Source: DATFVA01 sp963774455 (GTDB lineage Bacteria > Bacteroidota > Ignavibacteria > Ignavibacteriales > Ignavibacteriaceae). From it: DNA of 64,000 nucleotides. Made by a program: the position numbers and the translations under genes. Each line of letters opens with the position of its first letter. Positions within the stretch are counted from its first letter, which is position 1. Positions 34,208 to 44,188 of this stretch are shown piece by piece. The notes under the pieces are model-generated. The model saw only the letters and a list, made by a program, of their open reading frames with translations, ran no database searches and was not told the origin of the DNA. The stretch spans positions 186,001 through 250,000 of the forward strand of contig CAVZFD010000003.1 in the NCBI GenBank assembly GCA_963774455.1. Direction: 5' to 3'.

Positions 34208-36334
34208 ATGCGGAAACTACTTTCAAAAGAATATTTCCCTTTCGGCTCGCAGTATTACAGGGCACCGTCTCCTCATAAAAGTGAATGGGATGCTGACCTG
34301 AAGAAAATGTCGGAATTGGGATTTAACACCGTGAAATTCTGGGTTCAGTGGAGATGGAACAACCCATTAGAAGGAAAATTTTATTTTGATGATATTGACA
34401 GACTAATGGAACTTGCTAATAGACATAATCTGCGCGTAATGCTGAACACTATTTTTGACGTTGCTCCTGCCTGGATTTACAAAAAATTTCCCGATGCTTC
34501 GATGATTACATTATCGGGGCAAAAAATAGGTCCACAGACACAGCCCCACAGGCAAATCGGCGGTCTCGGCTGGTGTTTTAATCACGACGGAGTCACAGGT
34601 CATATGATCCAGTTTCTCTCCGAAACTATTCAAAGGTACAAAGATCACCCGGCGCTTGAGATGTGGAATATAGGAAGCGAACCGGAATTAACGAGCAGCA
34701 TGGCAGAGATGCGCCTTTATGCTGATAATGCTGAGAAGATAGGCGATATGCTTTGTTACTGTCATAACTGTGAAACCAAATTTAAGGTATGGCTGAAAGA
34801 AAGATATTTAAATGTAAAAAATCTGAATACCAGCTGGAACCGGAACTATAATTCATTTGAAGAAGCAGAACTTCCACGCACACGAAACACCTTCAATGAT
34901 ATGATTGACTGGAGAATGTTCTTTGTGCATACGATAGGAGACAATGTTAAAAAAAGATTCGAAATTGCGGAATGGATAGATGACGGTAAACATCCCTTAA
35001 TGTGTCATCATGTGTTCATCCAGGGTTTTCCTGTAACTTCAACCGCAAGTGACCCCTGGAATGTTGGAAGATTCGGAGATCTTCATGGTTTTACCCAGAT
35101 GGATGATGCTGCAATGATCGATATTCTTCGCTCAAGTGCGAAACGCAAACCTGTTATCTCCGCAGAGATGCTGATGCTGCCAGGATACACTCTTGAGCTT
35201 CCAAAAAAAGTGGACAGTAATGATATTAAGAGATTTGTGTTCAGCGGGATTGCAGGGAACCTGAAGGGTTTTATTTTCTGGCAGTACCGGCCTGAAAGAC
35301 TTGGACGTGAAGCCCCGGCGTGGGGACTAACACACCTTGACGGAAGCACGACTCCATTGCTCGAGGCTTATGCTGAAACTGGAAAGATACTTCAGAAAAA
35401 TGCCGGTTTCCTTCTTGATGCAAAACCAACCAGGGCAGAGATCGCAGTACTCTATAATCCCGAAAACCAGGTATTCGCCTGGGAGGCAACCGGAAACGAA
35501 AAAAATGCCACAGATTCTATTCTGGGTATTCACAGAGCACTATACGAGCACAATTATATAGTAGATTTTATTCACCCCCGCGAGTTCCCATCTGTACTTC
35601 AGAATTACAGGGTTCTCATTTTGCCCTTTCCTTATTTATTTAATGAACAAATCACTTCAGTGATCGAAGAATGGGTGCGGAACGGCGGGGTTTTAATTTC
35701 TGAAAGCTATACTGCAGCCTGGAACAGGGAGAAAGGAAATCACGAAAAGATTATTCCAGGTTATGGATTGCATAAAGTTTTCGGCGCCCGACAGTCTGTA
35801 GTGGAACCTGCAGATGAAGAAAATAAAGTCGAATTGATCATTGTGGAAGATCTTCCAAATATTAAGAAGGGTACCTCTGTCATCGGCGCAATCGTTAAAG
35901 AAACTTTTACAACCGAAGGGGCCAGGGTCCTTGCCGAATTCAGGACAGGTGAACCTGCGGTCACCTATTTCGAATACGGAAAAGGTAAAGCTGTGCAGAT
36001 AGGCTCTTACTTAGGCCTGGTTTATCACCGCAGCCAGGTTAAATCAAACAGCGAACTTATAGCAGGCCTGGTTGAATACTGCATAAAAATAAACCGGCCT
36101 CTATCTAACAAAAAAGTAAGGGTAGATATATTGAGAAAAGATGAGCAGGAGATGCTAATTATACAAAACCTTGAAAAGGAGCCGCAGACTGTCCTGCTTA
36201 AACTGCCAGATATTAATGCCAGTGTATTTACCGAACAGTTTTCAGGTAAGGAAATAAAACTCCAAAAAGAAAAAGGAGAATATCAGCTTAATTTAAAACT
36301 CAGTCCGCGGGAGGTGCAGGTCTATATTGCCTGA
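34208..36334 (+). CDS. GH42 family glycosidase (beta-galactosidase type), intracellular
   Basis: A 708-residue protein without signal peptide. GH42 features: EYFPFGSQYYRAPSPHKSEW start, YFDDIDRLMELANRHNLRVM, acid/base region EMWNIGSEPE (Glu158), nucleophile in PVISAEMLML (Glu320), and a four-cysteine zinc cluster (Cys123 in GWC plus Cys183, 185, 188 in CYCHNC). A trimerisation (glutamine-amidotransferase-like) domain covers ~405-620 and a small beta domain ends the protein. GH42 enzymes cut beta-galactosides and sometimes alpha-L-arabinosides. The acid/base sits in N-x-x-x-E rather than the common NE pair, a visible deviation. Confidence 0.85.
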   Translation: MRKLLSKEYFPFGSQYYRAPSPHKSEWDADLKKMSELGFNTVKFWVQWRWNNPLEGKFYFDDIDRLMELANRHNLRVMLNTIFDVAPAWIYKKFPDASMITLSGQKIGPQTQPHRQIGGLGWCFNHDGVTGHMIQFLSETIQRYKDHPALEMWNIGSEPELTSSMAEMRLYADNAEKIGDMLCYCHNCETKFKVWLKERYLNVKNLNTSWNRNYNSFEEAELPRTRNTFNDMIDWRMFFVHTIGDNVKKRFEIAEWIDDGKHPLMCHHVFIQGFPVTSTASDPWNVGRFGDLHGFTQMDDAAMIDILRSSAKRKPVISAEMLMLPGYTLELPKKVDSNDIKRFVFSGIAGNLKGFIFWQYRPERLGREAPAWGLTHLDGSTTPLLEAYAETGKILQKNAGFLLDAKPTRAEIAVLYNPENQVFAWEATGNEKNATDSILGIHRALYEHNYIVDFIHPREFPSVLQNYRVLILPFPYLFNEQITSVIEEWVRNGGVLISESYTAAWNREKGNHEKIIPGYGLHKVFGARQSVVEPADEENKVELIIVEDLPNIKKGTSVIGAIVKETFTTEGARVLAEFRTGEPAVTYFEYGKGKAVQIGSYLGLVYHRSQVKSNSELIAGLVEYCIKINRPLSNKKVRVDILRKDEQEMLIIQNLEKEPQTVLLKLPDINASVFTEQFSGKEIKLQKEKGEYQLNLKLSPREVQVYIA

Positions 36335-37598
36335 CATCTTCAAGTCTAAACATTTCAGGGATGAGAAGGTTAAAAAAAATTTCTTTCTGAATGTGTTTGA
36401 CGGATCAGTATATTCTTTTGCGATGAGCTTCGTCTCGCTGCAAACCATACTACCGGTTTTCATAAAGAAAATCAGCGGGAGCGATATCGCAGTGGGATTG
36501 ATTCCGGTAATCTGGTCTGTGGGATTTAATTTTCCGCAGATTTTTATATCCAACTATGTTCGTAAACTCGGGTATAAAAAACCATGGATGCTTAAAACCG
36601 CACTTATGCAGAGAATCCCCTGGCTGATATTAGCTTTTCTATCATATTTCCTGGTCGACAGTCTGGATAATTCAACAGCCCTCATAATCATCTTCCTCGG
36701 GCTGGCGTTCGCGGCCATCGGAGGCAGCATAAATCTTCCGGGCTGGTTTGATTTAATTTCCAAAATTACCCCCGTACAGCTCAGGGGTAGATTGTTTGCC
36801 TACCGCTCTGTACTAGGTGCTGCAATGGGAATATTCGGAGGATGGGCTGTCTCGCTTATTCTGGAGACTGTAAGTTACCCGAAAAATTATTCGCTTTTAT
36901 TCCTGCTTGCTTTTATAATAACGATGCTCTCATATACTTTTCTAACATTTCTGAAAGAAGAGCAACCCAATCATCCGCAGTCAAATTTTACATACAAAGA
37001 ATTTCTGAAACGTTTGAGTATAATTCTTAAAGAAGAAGAGAATTTCAGAAATTTTATAATTGCGGATTCAATGATGATGCTTGCGCTTATGTCAAATGCT
37101 TTCCTTGCCGTCAATGCCATTGAAAAGTTTAATCTCCCGGATGCATATGCCGGTTACTTTACTATAGTTATGATGATTAGTATGACTATCGGAAGTCTAT
37201 ACTTCGGATACCTGGCAGATAAAAAAGGTCACAAGCTCAACCTGGTATGGTCATCCCTATTTACGCTTACGGCGTGCATAGCGGCACTTCTTGCTCCAAT
37301 CGTTGAAATATATTTTTTATGTTTTGCGGCTTCTGCGCTTACTATAACGCTGACACAAGTTTCCAGGTTGACAATCATTGCAGAGATCTGCAGAGAGGAT
37401 GACCGTCCCACATACATATCCCTGACAAATCTTATTACTGCACCATTCATCCTTTCGGGATTATTCGGAGGCTGGATAGCATCCTCTTTCGGATATAATG
37501 CAGTGTTTATAATAGCGGGAATATTTGCTGCGATGGCATTCTTCTGGCTGAATATGAAAGTTACAGAACCCCGAAAAACAGAGTTCGTGAACAACTGA
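36327..37598 (+). CDS. MFS transporter
   Basis: A 423-residue protein with about twelve hydrophobic segments in two halves, starting at TTG after GGGAGG and overlapping the GH42 gene by 8 bases. RGRLFAYRSVLGAAMG and LADKKGHKLNL are the cytoplasmic loop motifs of the family. It is placed between intracellular glycosidases, so it probably moves a mono- or oligosaccharide across the inner membrane, a second route besides the ABC system. Substrate is not readable. Confidence 0.9.
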   Translation: MPDIFKSKHFRDEKVKKNFFLNVFDGSVYSFAMSFVSLQTILPVFIKKISGSDIAVGLIPVIWSVGFNFPQIFISNYVRKLGYKKPWMLKTALMQRIPWLILAFLSYFLVDSLDNSTALIIIFLGLAFAAIGGSINLPGWFDLISKITPVQLRGRLFAYRSVLGAAMGIFGGWAVSLILETVSYPKNYSLLFLLAFIITMLSYTFLTFLKEEQPNHPQSNFTYKEFLKRLSIILKEEENFRNFIIADSMMMLALMSNAFLAVNAIEKFNLPDAYAGYFTIVMMISMTIGSLYFGYLADKKGHKLNLVWSSLFTLTACIAALLAPIVEIYFLCFAASALTITLTQVSRLTIIAEICREDDRPTYISLTNLITAPFILSGLFGGWIASSFGYNAVFIIAGIFAAMAFFWLNMKVTEPRKTEFVNN

Positions 37599-37610
37599 GA
37601 GAAAATAAGA

Positions 37611-39302
37611 ATGAAAAAAATATCAAGAAGAAATTTTATAAGGAATTCCGCCCTTGCGGGGATGGGTTCACTTGTCGCCTCAAGTGCCATTTTAGCTGCC
37701 CCTTCTCTTCTGCTTGACAGAAGGACGGGAAAATCAACGAGCAAGGGAGAATTAGTTTTCAAACCTTATTTTGTTCAGGAGAGCAGAGGACCCAACCTTT
37801 ATGAACTCAGCTGGGCGACTGATAAAAACCAGGATACTTTCTACTCAGATATCCATATCGATAAAAACAGCGGAATAATAATATCGGATACAAAAGGAAC
37901 TGAACGTTTTGGTATAAATGTAAGATGGAATGTAGAAGGTTTCGGGTGGACAAATATAACCGCAGACAACAACGGTGAATTTTACACGCTTCCTCCGGAA
38001 GGGAAATTGGCAGATCTGAATCTGAATTACGAACTCTGCGGCAGCAGGGTGGTAAGGAACCGAAGCAGGCTGAAAAATCTTTCGGCTTCAGGCTGGATCC
38101 CCGGACCCGAAGTAATTATGTACGTTAACCTGTCCGAACAATTTTATGAAGACGCAAAGAAAAATTTTAATGACGGAGAAAAATGTGCCAGGCTTGCTCA
38201 AAACGGACTTCTTTATGCACTGCGGGCAAGTGAAAAGATGGAACTTGAAAAAGCTGCATTCGATATCCTTCAAAAAGGACAGAGAAATGATTTTTATATA
38301 GGATGTGATGCAAGAGCATTTTACCAGATGTACCAGGATAAATTTTTAGAGATGTTCGGCAACCTGTTTAATTATGCAAACATAACTTTTGTTGCAAAAG
38401 GCGACGGTATGATGTCCGATTATCAGTATGCTCCTGCTGAGATAAATCCTGAAACCAGGGAATTGCTGATAAATAAGCTGAACGAAAGAGATATAAAATG
38501 TCAGGAACGACTTCTGTTCTGGTTTCACGACTGCTGTACACCTGGCTGGCTGAAAAATATGAAATTTGATGAGCTGATGAAGTATGCAGAGAAACTGACA
38601 AAAGAAACCATGAGAAAATTCGGTGATAAACTCTATGCTATGGAGTTGGTGAATGAACTGCATGACTGGGCCAACGAACTGCACCTGAACCATGAACAGA
38701 TAACTGAACTTGTCAGGCTGATTAATGATGTTACGAAAGCAGAAGCTCCGAATGTTAAGCGGACTATTAATAACTGCTGTCCTTTTGCGGAATACGTACA
38801 GATGCACAGCTACTCCGGTAGTCCCGCAGAGTATCCGCAGAGAACTCCATACCAGTTTTCCAAAGACCTTATTGAAGCCGGGATTGATTTCGATATACTC
38901 GAACAGCAGATGTACTATCCCTACAGAGATCTTCAGGACACTATACTTATAATTGAAAAACTGGCTTCACTTGGAAAACCAATGCAGATTTCAGAAATAG
39001 GCTGTCCGGGCGGACCTACAAACAGATCGGTGAAGCTGGATGAGGTAAAAATCTCAACTGAACCATACTTATGGCACCAGCCCTGGGATGAACATATTCA
39101 GGCAAACTGGCTTGAAGATATTTATACGTTGATCTATAGTAAACCATATATACATGCCGGCAACTGGTTTGATTTTGTTGATCCTTACTCTTATATGGAA
39201 AACGGAGGACTTCTACGTTCTCCCGAAGGTGAGAAAAAAGAGGCGTATATAAGATTTGAACAATTAAAAAACAGGTTCGATAATCTTCCGATAAAATCAT
39301 AA
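37611..39302 (+). CDS. GH10-like glycosidase 1 with Tat signal
   Basis: A 563-residue protein. The twin-arginine signal SRRNFIRNSALAGMGSL is followed by a hydrophobic stretch ending near APS. Residues ~45-150 form a beta domain peculiar to this group; residues ~225-540 a GH10-type barrel with FWFHDCCTPGWL, acid/base AMELVNE (Glu349) and nucleophile QISEIG (Glu462). The GH10 NDYN region reads NNCCPFAEY (387-395). GH10 enzymes are endo-beta-1,4-xylanases; the altered motifs make the substrate uncertain. It is first of four tandem paralogues and likely exported folded to the periplasm. Confidence 0.85.
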   Translation: MKKISRRNFIRNSALAGMGSLVASSAILAAPSLLLDRRTGKSTSKGELVFKPYFVQESRGPNLYELSWATDKNQDTFYSDIHIDKNSGIIISDTKGTERFGINVRWNVEGFGWTNITADNNGEFYTLPPEGKLADLNLNYELCGSRVVRNRSRLKNLSASGWIPGPEVIMYVNLSEQFYEDAKKNFNDGEKCARLAQNGLLYALRASEKMELEKAAFDILQKGQRNDFYIGCDARAFYQMYQDKFLEMFGNLFNYANITFVAKGDGMMSDYQYAPAEINPETRELLINKLNERDIKCQERLLFWFHDCCTPGWLKNMKFDELMKYAEKLTKETMRKFGDKLYAMELVNELHDWANELHLNHEQITELVRLINDVTKAEAPNVKRTINNCCPFAEYVQMHSYSGSPAEYPQRTPYQFSKDLIEAGIDFDILEQQMYYPYRDLQDTILIIEKLASLGKPMQISEIGCPGGPTNRSVKLDEVKISTEPYLWHQPWDEHIQANWLEDIYTLIYSKPYIHAGNWFDFVDPYSYMENGGLLRSPEGEKKEAYIRFEQLKNRFDNLPIKS

Positions 39303-39317
39303 CAAATATTTAATATT

Positions 39318-40946
39318 ATGTCAAAGAAAAAACTTACAGAATCCAGTATAGCAGGAATACATGCTGAAATCATCACTGAAAAAAGGACAACCACAATCAC
39401 TGAGCGGGGCGAGTTGATTTTCAGACCTTACTATGTTCAGAGAGGTGTTGGTCCCAATTTACTGGACTGGGCCTATGCTTCGGATGAAAACTGGGATACT
39501 TTCCATTCCAATATCACCGCTTCCAAAGAGGGCGTAAAGGTTTCGGATACAGAAGGCAGGGAAAAATTTGGTATTGACGTCCGCTGGAATGTGGAGGGAT
39601 TCGGATATATTTTCATAACTGCAGACAATGGGGGAGAATATTATCAACTTCCTCCAAAAGGTCAGTCAAAAACTTTGAATCTCAACTTTGAACTGGCAAA
39701 AAGCAGGGTAATAAGGAACAGGCGCAGGATGGAATTACATAAAGGTAAGGGCTGGATTCCCTCGTATGAGATTATGTCATTTATTAACCTTTCTGAAGAG
39801 CTTTTCAAAGAAGCCGGGAAACTTTTGAATGACGGTGAAAAGTGCGGGGAACTTTCGCAGAAAAGTCTGCTTTATGCGATGTGGGCCGGTGAAAAGATTG
39901 AACTGGAAAAAGCAAGGTTTAGTATTCAGAAGAATGCTGTCAGAAAAGATTTCTTCATAGGCTGCGATGCTCGCGGATTTTACCAGATGGATCCGGAGTC
40001 TTTTATGGAAATGTTTACAGAAGCTTTTGATTATGCTACTATTACATATTATTTAATGAGCGGATTCTATCAGGATTTTGAGCCGACAGAAGGTGATACT
40101 CAGTACGATGTACGTGATGTTCTTTTTAAAAAACTGAAAAACAAAAATATTACGGTAGAAGGCAGACCAATTTACTGGCCGTACAAAACAGTGACTCCAG
40201 ACTGGCTAAGAAATAAAAATTATGATGAAGTGCTAAAATATGTGGAGAAACACGCACGGGAGGTCGTCAGTCATTACGGTGACGGAATGTATGCCTGGGA
40301 AATTGTAAACGAATCTCACGACTGGGCAAACGAAACACAGCTGACGCCTGATCAGATTACAAATGTAACCAAGCTCGCATGTGAAGTTGCTAAGGACACC
40401 AATCCTAAAGTCGGCAGGCTCATAAATAACTGCTGTCCTTTTGCTGAATATGTTCAGCTTAAAAAATGGGGAGAGCTTGATGCAAAATATCCACAGAGAA
40501 CACCCCACCAGTTTATGCAGGACCTTGTTGATAACGGAGTTGAATTTACGATTACCGGGCAGCAAATGTATTTTCCATACAGAGACCTTGCAGATACAAT
40601 TATCCTTATAGAAAGACTTGAGAAATTCGGCCGTCCTGTACAGCTGACAGAAGTAGGAGCTTCATCAGGACCATCAAAAGCATCCATCGGGAACGGTTCA
40701 CTCGAAATTTCAAATGAACCCTATGTATGGCACAGGAACTGGGATCAGGATCTCCAGGCAGAATGGCTTGAAGGTCTTTATACAATGGCTTACAGCAAAC
40801 CATGGATAGAAGCAGTGAATTGGTATGATTTTGTTGATCCCTATTCGTGGATTAAGAACGGTGGTCTTATTGCCTCACCTCAGGGAGAGAAAAAAGCTGC
40901 ATATGAACGACTGATTAAACTGAAAAAAGAATGGAAGTTAATCTGA
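39318..40946 (+). CDS. GH10-like glycosidase 2 (no signal peptide)
   Basis: A 542-residue paralogue of the preceding gene. The N-terminal 30 residues are charged (SKKKLTESSIAGIHAEI) with no Tat or Sec signal, so it is probably cytoplasmic. The beta domain starts GELIFRPYYVQRGVGPNL; the barrel has EGRPIYWPYKTVTPDWL, acid/base AWEIVNE (Glu332), NNCCPFAEY (370-378) and nucleophile QLTEVG (Glu445). Sixteen bases separate it from gene 1 and ten from gene 3. Same caution on substrate as for gene 1. Confidence 0.85.
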   Translation: MSKKKLTESSIAGIHAEIITEKRTTTITERGELIFRPYYVQRGVGPNLLDWAYASDENWDTFHSNITASKEGVKVSDTEGREKFGIDVRWNVEGFGYIFITADNGGEYYQLPPKGQSKTLNLNFELAKSRVIRNRRRMELHKGKGWIPSYEIMSFINLSEELFKEAGKLLNDGEKCGELSQKSLLYAMWAGEKIELEKARFSIQKNAVRKDFFIGCDARGFYQMDPESFMEMFTEAFDYATITYYLMSGFYQDFEPTEGDTQYDVRDVLFKKLKNKNITVEGRPIYWPYKTVTPDWLRNKNYDEVLKYVEKHAREVVSHYGDGMYAWEIVNESHDWANETQLTPDQITNVTKLACEVAKDTNPKVGRLINNCCPFAEYVQLKKWGELDAKYPQRTPHQFMQDLVDNGVEFTITGQQMYFPYRDLADTIILIERLEKFGRPVQLTEVGASSGPSKASIGNGSLEISNEPYVWHRNWDQDLQAEWLEGLYTMAYSKPWIEAVNWYDFVDPYSWIKNGGLIASPQGEKKAAYERLIKLKKEWKLI

Positions 40947-40956
40947 TAAAATAATT

Positions 40957-42534
40957 ATGACAGGAAAGTTAATATTCAAACCCTATTTTACTCAGAAAGG
41001 GAGAGGTCCACATCTCTTTGATTTTGTCATGTCCCTTGATGAGAAGGGTGACGCCTTCCATTCTGATATAAGAGTTACGGACCGGGGTATCGAAATTTCA
41101 GATACTGAAGGAAGAAATAAGTTTGCCATCAGTGTCAGATGGAACGTCGAAGGATACGGATATTTGTTCATGCCGGCGGATAACGGCGGTGAATTCTACA
41201 GAGTTCCGCCGTCAGGAGAAAAAATACTTAACCTGAATTATGAACTTGCTAAAACCAGAATAGCGAAAATCCGTGAAAGAATAAAGAATTTTATTGAACA
41301 GAAATGGAAACCGGGTTCAGAGATTACTTATATCAGTGATCTTTCGGAAGAGCTTTTGAATGAGGCGGAAAAGAATATAAACAATCCCGAAAAATGTGCA
41401 GAGCTTTCACAGCGATCCTTAAAATATTCCGCAGGGGTCAGCGAAATGATTGAAATGGATAAAGCCCGGTTTGATATCAGGAATAACCCAGTGAGGAAAG
41501 ATTTTCTATTCGGCTGCGATACGCGCGGATACTTTCAGATGGAGAGCAGTGAACTCTTCCTTGAAAGATTTTCTGAAGCATTCAATTATGCTACAATTAC
41601 ACATTACCTTAAAGGAGATTTTGTTGACTTCGAACCGGAAGAAGGAAATAAAAAATTCAAAGAGCGTGATAAGCTACTGGCTGAACTGAAAAAGCGAAAC
41701 ATAACAATTGAAGGCAGGCCTTTATTCTGGACGCACACCTGGGTTACTCCGGAATGGCTTGAAAAAAAATCATATCCTGATCTTCTGAAGTATGTCGAAA
41801 AGCATGTGAGGCAAGTAATAAAACATTATGGCGATGAGATCAAAGTGTGGGAGGTTGTAAATGAAATGCATGACTGGGCAAACCAGGTTCAGTTAAATCA
41901 TGAACAGACTATCGAATTAACCAAATTAGCATGTGATGCTGCAAGAGATACAAATCCCGGCATTCGTCTGCTCATTAACAACTGCTGTCCTTTTGCTGAC
42001 TACGTTCAGGAAGGGAAGTGGCACGAGCTTAAAGCAAAATTTCCGCAGCGTACGCCGCACCAGTTTACTGAACAGATCATCGAAGCAGGAGTTGACTTTG
42101 ATATTATCGGGGTACAGGTTTATTTTGTGCAAAGGACTTTGACTGAAGCAATTCAGTCAATCGAACGTTATGAAAATATGGGTAAGAAAGTCCAGCTGGC
42201 GGAAATCGGTGCTCCTTCGAGGGGTATTACCCAGGAATTCACTGAACAGGATGGAGACTTCAGTACAAAGCCTTACGAATGGCACCGCCATTGGGATGAG
42301 GAATTACAGGCCGACTGGCTTGAAGATATATTCACTTATGCCTACAGCAAAAACTTTATAGAAGCAGCCAACTGGTATGATTTTGCGGATCCTCACGGAT
42401 TCCTGAAATCCGGGGGACTGCTGCGTTCACCGCAGGGTGAAAAGAAAGCTGCTTTTGACAGGTTATTAAATCTCAGGAAGAGATGGGATAGTTTTAATTC
42501 AATTCTCAATTCCAATAATTCAATGATAATATGA
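40957..42534 (+). CDS. GH10-like glycosidase 3 (no signal peptide)
   Basis: A 525-residue paralogue that starts directly at the beta domain (MTGKLIFKPYFTQKGRGP), hence cytoplasmic. Barrel motifs: EGRPLFWTHTWVTPEWL, acid/base VWEVVNE (Glu303), NNCCPFADY (341-349) and nucleophile QLAEIG (Glu416). It overlaps GH10-like gene 4 by four bases (ATGA), so translation is coupled. It is the closest of the four to gene 2 by eye. Confidence 0.85.
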   Translation: MTGKLIFKPYFTQKGRGPHLFDFVMSLDEKGDAFHSDIRVTDRGIEISDTEGRNKFAISVRWNVEGYGYLFMPADNGGEFYRVPPSGEKILNLNYELAKTRIAKIRERIKNFIEQKWKPGSEITYISDLSEELLNEAEKNINNPEKCAELSQRSLKYSAGVSEMIEMDKARFDIRNNPVRKDFLFGCDTRGYFQMESSELFLERFSEAFNYATITHYLKGDFVDFEPEEGNKKFKERDKLLAELKKRNITIEGRPLFWTHTWVTPEWLEKKSYPDLLKYVEKHVRQVIKHYGDEIKVWEVVNEMHDWANQVQLNHEQTIELTKLACDAARDTNPGIRLLINNCCPFADYVQEGKWHELKAKFPQRTPHQFTEQIIEAGVDFDIIGVQVYFVQRTLTEAIQSIERYENMGKKVQLAEIGAPSRGITQEFTEQDGDFSTKPYEWHRHWDEELQADWLEDIFTYAYSKNFIEAANWYDFADPHGFLKSGGLLRSPQGEKKAAFDRLLNLRKRWDSFNSILNSNNSMII

Positions 42535-44186
42535 AAACACTATCAAGAAGAAACTTCATAAAAACAGGAGCTTTAAGCTCGGCCGCAATTGCGGCTTCCT
42601 CATCACTTTTTACAGGATGGGCAAAACCGCTCAGGATAAAAAAGGAAACAGATCTTATCTTTCGTCCTTATCCTCATCCATGGATGCCGCAGATGAATTT
42701 TGCATACCTCACCGATGTAAACGAGGACCCTTTTAAATCAAATATTCAGGTAACACAAGATGGGATAGCAGTTCCTGATGATGCTGCGGGTCAGAAATTC
42801 TCGGTTAACACAAGATGGTTCATAGAAAACTTCGGTTACATTATGCTTGCTGCTGATAACGGAGGAGAATTTTATTCGACAGGTGATCTGAACGGGTCTC
42901 TTAATCTTAATTTCGAATTTGCAAAAACCCGTGTTAATCGTAACCGGGGCGTTAAAGGAAAATATGAAAGTTCAGGTACTCAGTTCTCTGCAGAAGTTAA
43001 ACACCTGGTCGATCTTTCGGAAGAACTCCTTGAAGCGGCAAAAAAGCACCAAAGCGATGGCGAAAAATGTGCGCAAATATCTGATAAAGCTCTTGAATAT
43101 GCACTGTGGGCAGGGGAAAAAATAGAGCTTGAAAGGGCCAAATCTGAAATTCAAAGAATAAACCGGAAAGATCCTTTTCATTTCGGCTGCGAAAGCAGGC
43201 AGATGATCTGGGCAAGGTCAGAAGAATTTGTCAAAAAATTTCCAGAGCTCTTTAACTTTGCAACGGTTACGCACTACGTATGGGACAGCTGGTATGAACT
43301 TTTCGAACCAACAGAAGGCCAATATAACTGGGGGGTTAAAGACGACATAGTCGATTTCCTGATGAAGAATAAGATCGAAATTGAGGGACGGCCGCTGTTC
43401 TGGTTTCATCCGACCGTAACCCCGGACTGGCTAAAGGCAAAGAACTATGATGAGCTGAAACAATATATGGAAAAACATATCTATGATCTTGTAACTCATT
43501 ATAAGGACAATGTTCTTTCATGGGAAGTGTTCAATGAATACCATGATTGGGCAAATATTTTTAACCATACACCTGATCAGATGACTGAACTCGCAAGACT
43601 TGCATTCGACAGGACTAAAGAAGTAAATCCTAAGGTTACCAGGATATTAAATAACTGCTGCCCCTGGGCAGAATATGCTGCAATGGGCAGAATGGCAAAG
43701 ATGGATGCCACACGCCCCCTGCGCTCACCCAGGAAATTCATCGAAGATCTCACGAGTGCAGGCGTTGATTTTGATGTGCTTGGTATACAGATATATTTCC
43801 CCAGGAGAGACTTATCTGATATTGTAAGACTACTTGAACGACTGGAAAAATTTAATAAGCCGATTTATATAACAGAACTTGGGGCATCTTCAGGATATTC
43901 AGTAGAACATGTTATGGACGGCCAGATGAAAATATCAAATGAACCTTATGATTGGCACAGACGCTGGGATGAGGATCTGCAGGCTGACTGGCTTGAGCAG
44001 GTTTACTCAATATATTACAGCAGGCCATCCATAAAAGCTGTCAACTGGTATGACTTCTCCGATTTCAGACCTTTCATAGTGAATGGAGGGTTAGTCAGAG
44101 AGGATGTTTCACCCAAAATATCATTCGACAGGTTAAAAGAAACATTATCCTCCTGGAACAGGCTTCCGGGAGAAAAAGGAAAATAA
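42531..44186 (+). CDS. GH10-like glycosidase 4 with Tat signal
   Basis: A 551-residue paralogue with twin-arginine signal (LSRRNFIKTGALSSAAIA, then SSSLFTGWA). Barrel: EGRPLFWFHPTVTPDWL, acid/base SWEVFNE (Glu336), NNCCPWAEY (374-382) and nucleophile YITELG (Glu449). It is the most divergent of the set: the FKPY...GPNL block is replaced by FRPYPHPWMPQMNF. Two bases separate its stop from the UroD-type methyltransferase gene, tying the glycosidases to the methyl-transfer genes. Confidence 0.85.
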   Translation: MKTLSRRNFIKTGALSSAAIAASSSLFTGWAKPLRIKKETDLIFRPYPHPWMPQMNFAYLTDVNEDPFKSNIQVTQDGIAVPDDAAGQKFSVNTRWFIENFGYIMLAADNGGEFYSTGDLNGSLNLNFEFAKTRVNRNRGVKGKYESSGTQFSAEVKHLVDLSEELLEAAKKHQSDGEKCAQISDKALEYALWAGEKIELERAKSEIQRINRKDPFHFGCESRQMIWARSEEFVKKFPELFNFATVTHYVWDSWYELFEPTEGQYNWGVKDDIVDFLMKNKIEIEGRPLFWFHPTVTPDWLKAKNYDELKQYMEKHIYDLVTHYKDNVLSWEVFNEYHDWANIFNHTPDQMTELARLAFDRTKEVNPKVTRILNNCCPWAEYAAMGRMAKMDATRPLRSPRKFIEDLTSAGVDFDVLGIQIYFPRRDLSDIVRLLERLEKFNKPIYITELGASSGYSVEHVMDGQMKISNEPYDWHRRWDEDLQADWLEQVYSIYYSRPSIKAVNWYDFSDFRPFIVNGGLVREDVSPKISFDRLKETLSSWNRLPGEKGK

Positions 44187-44188
44187 GG

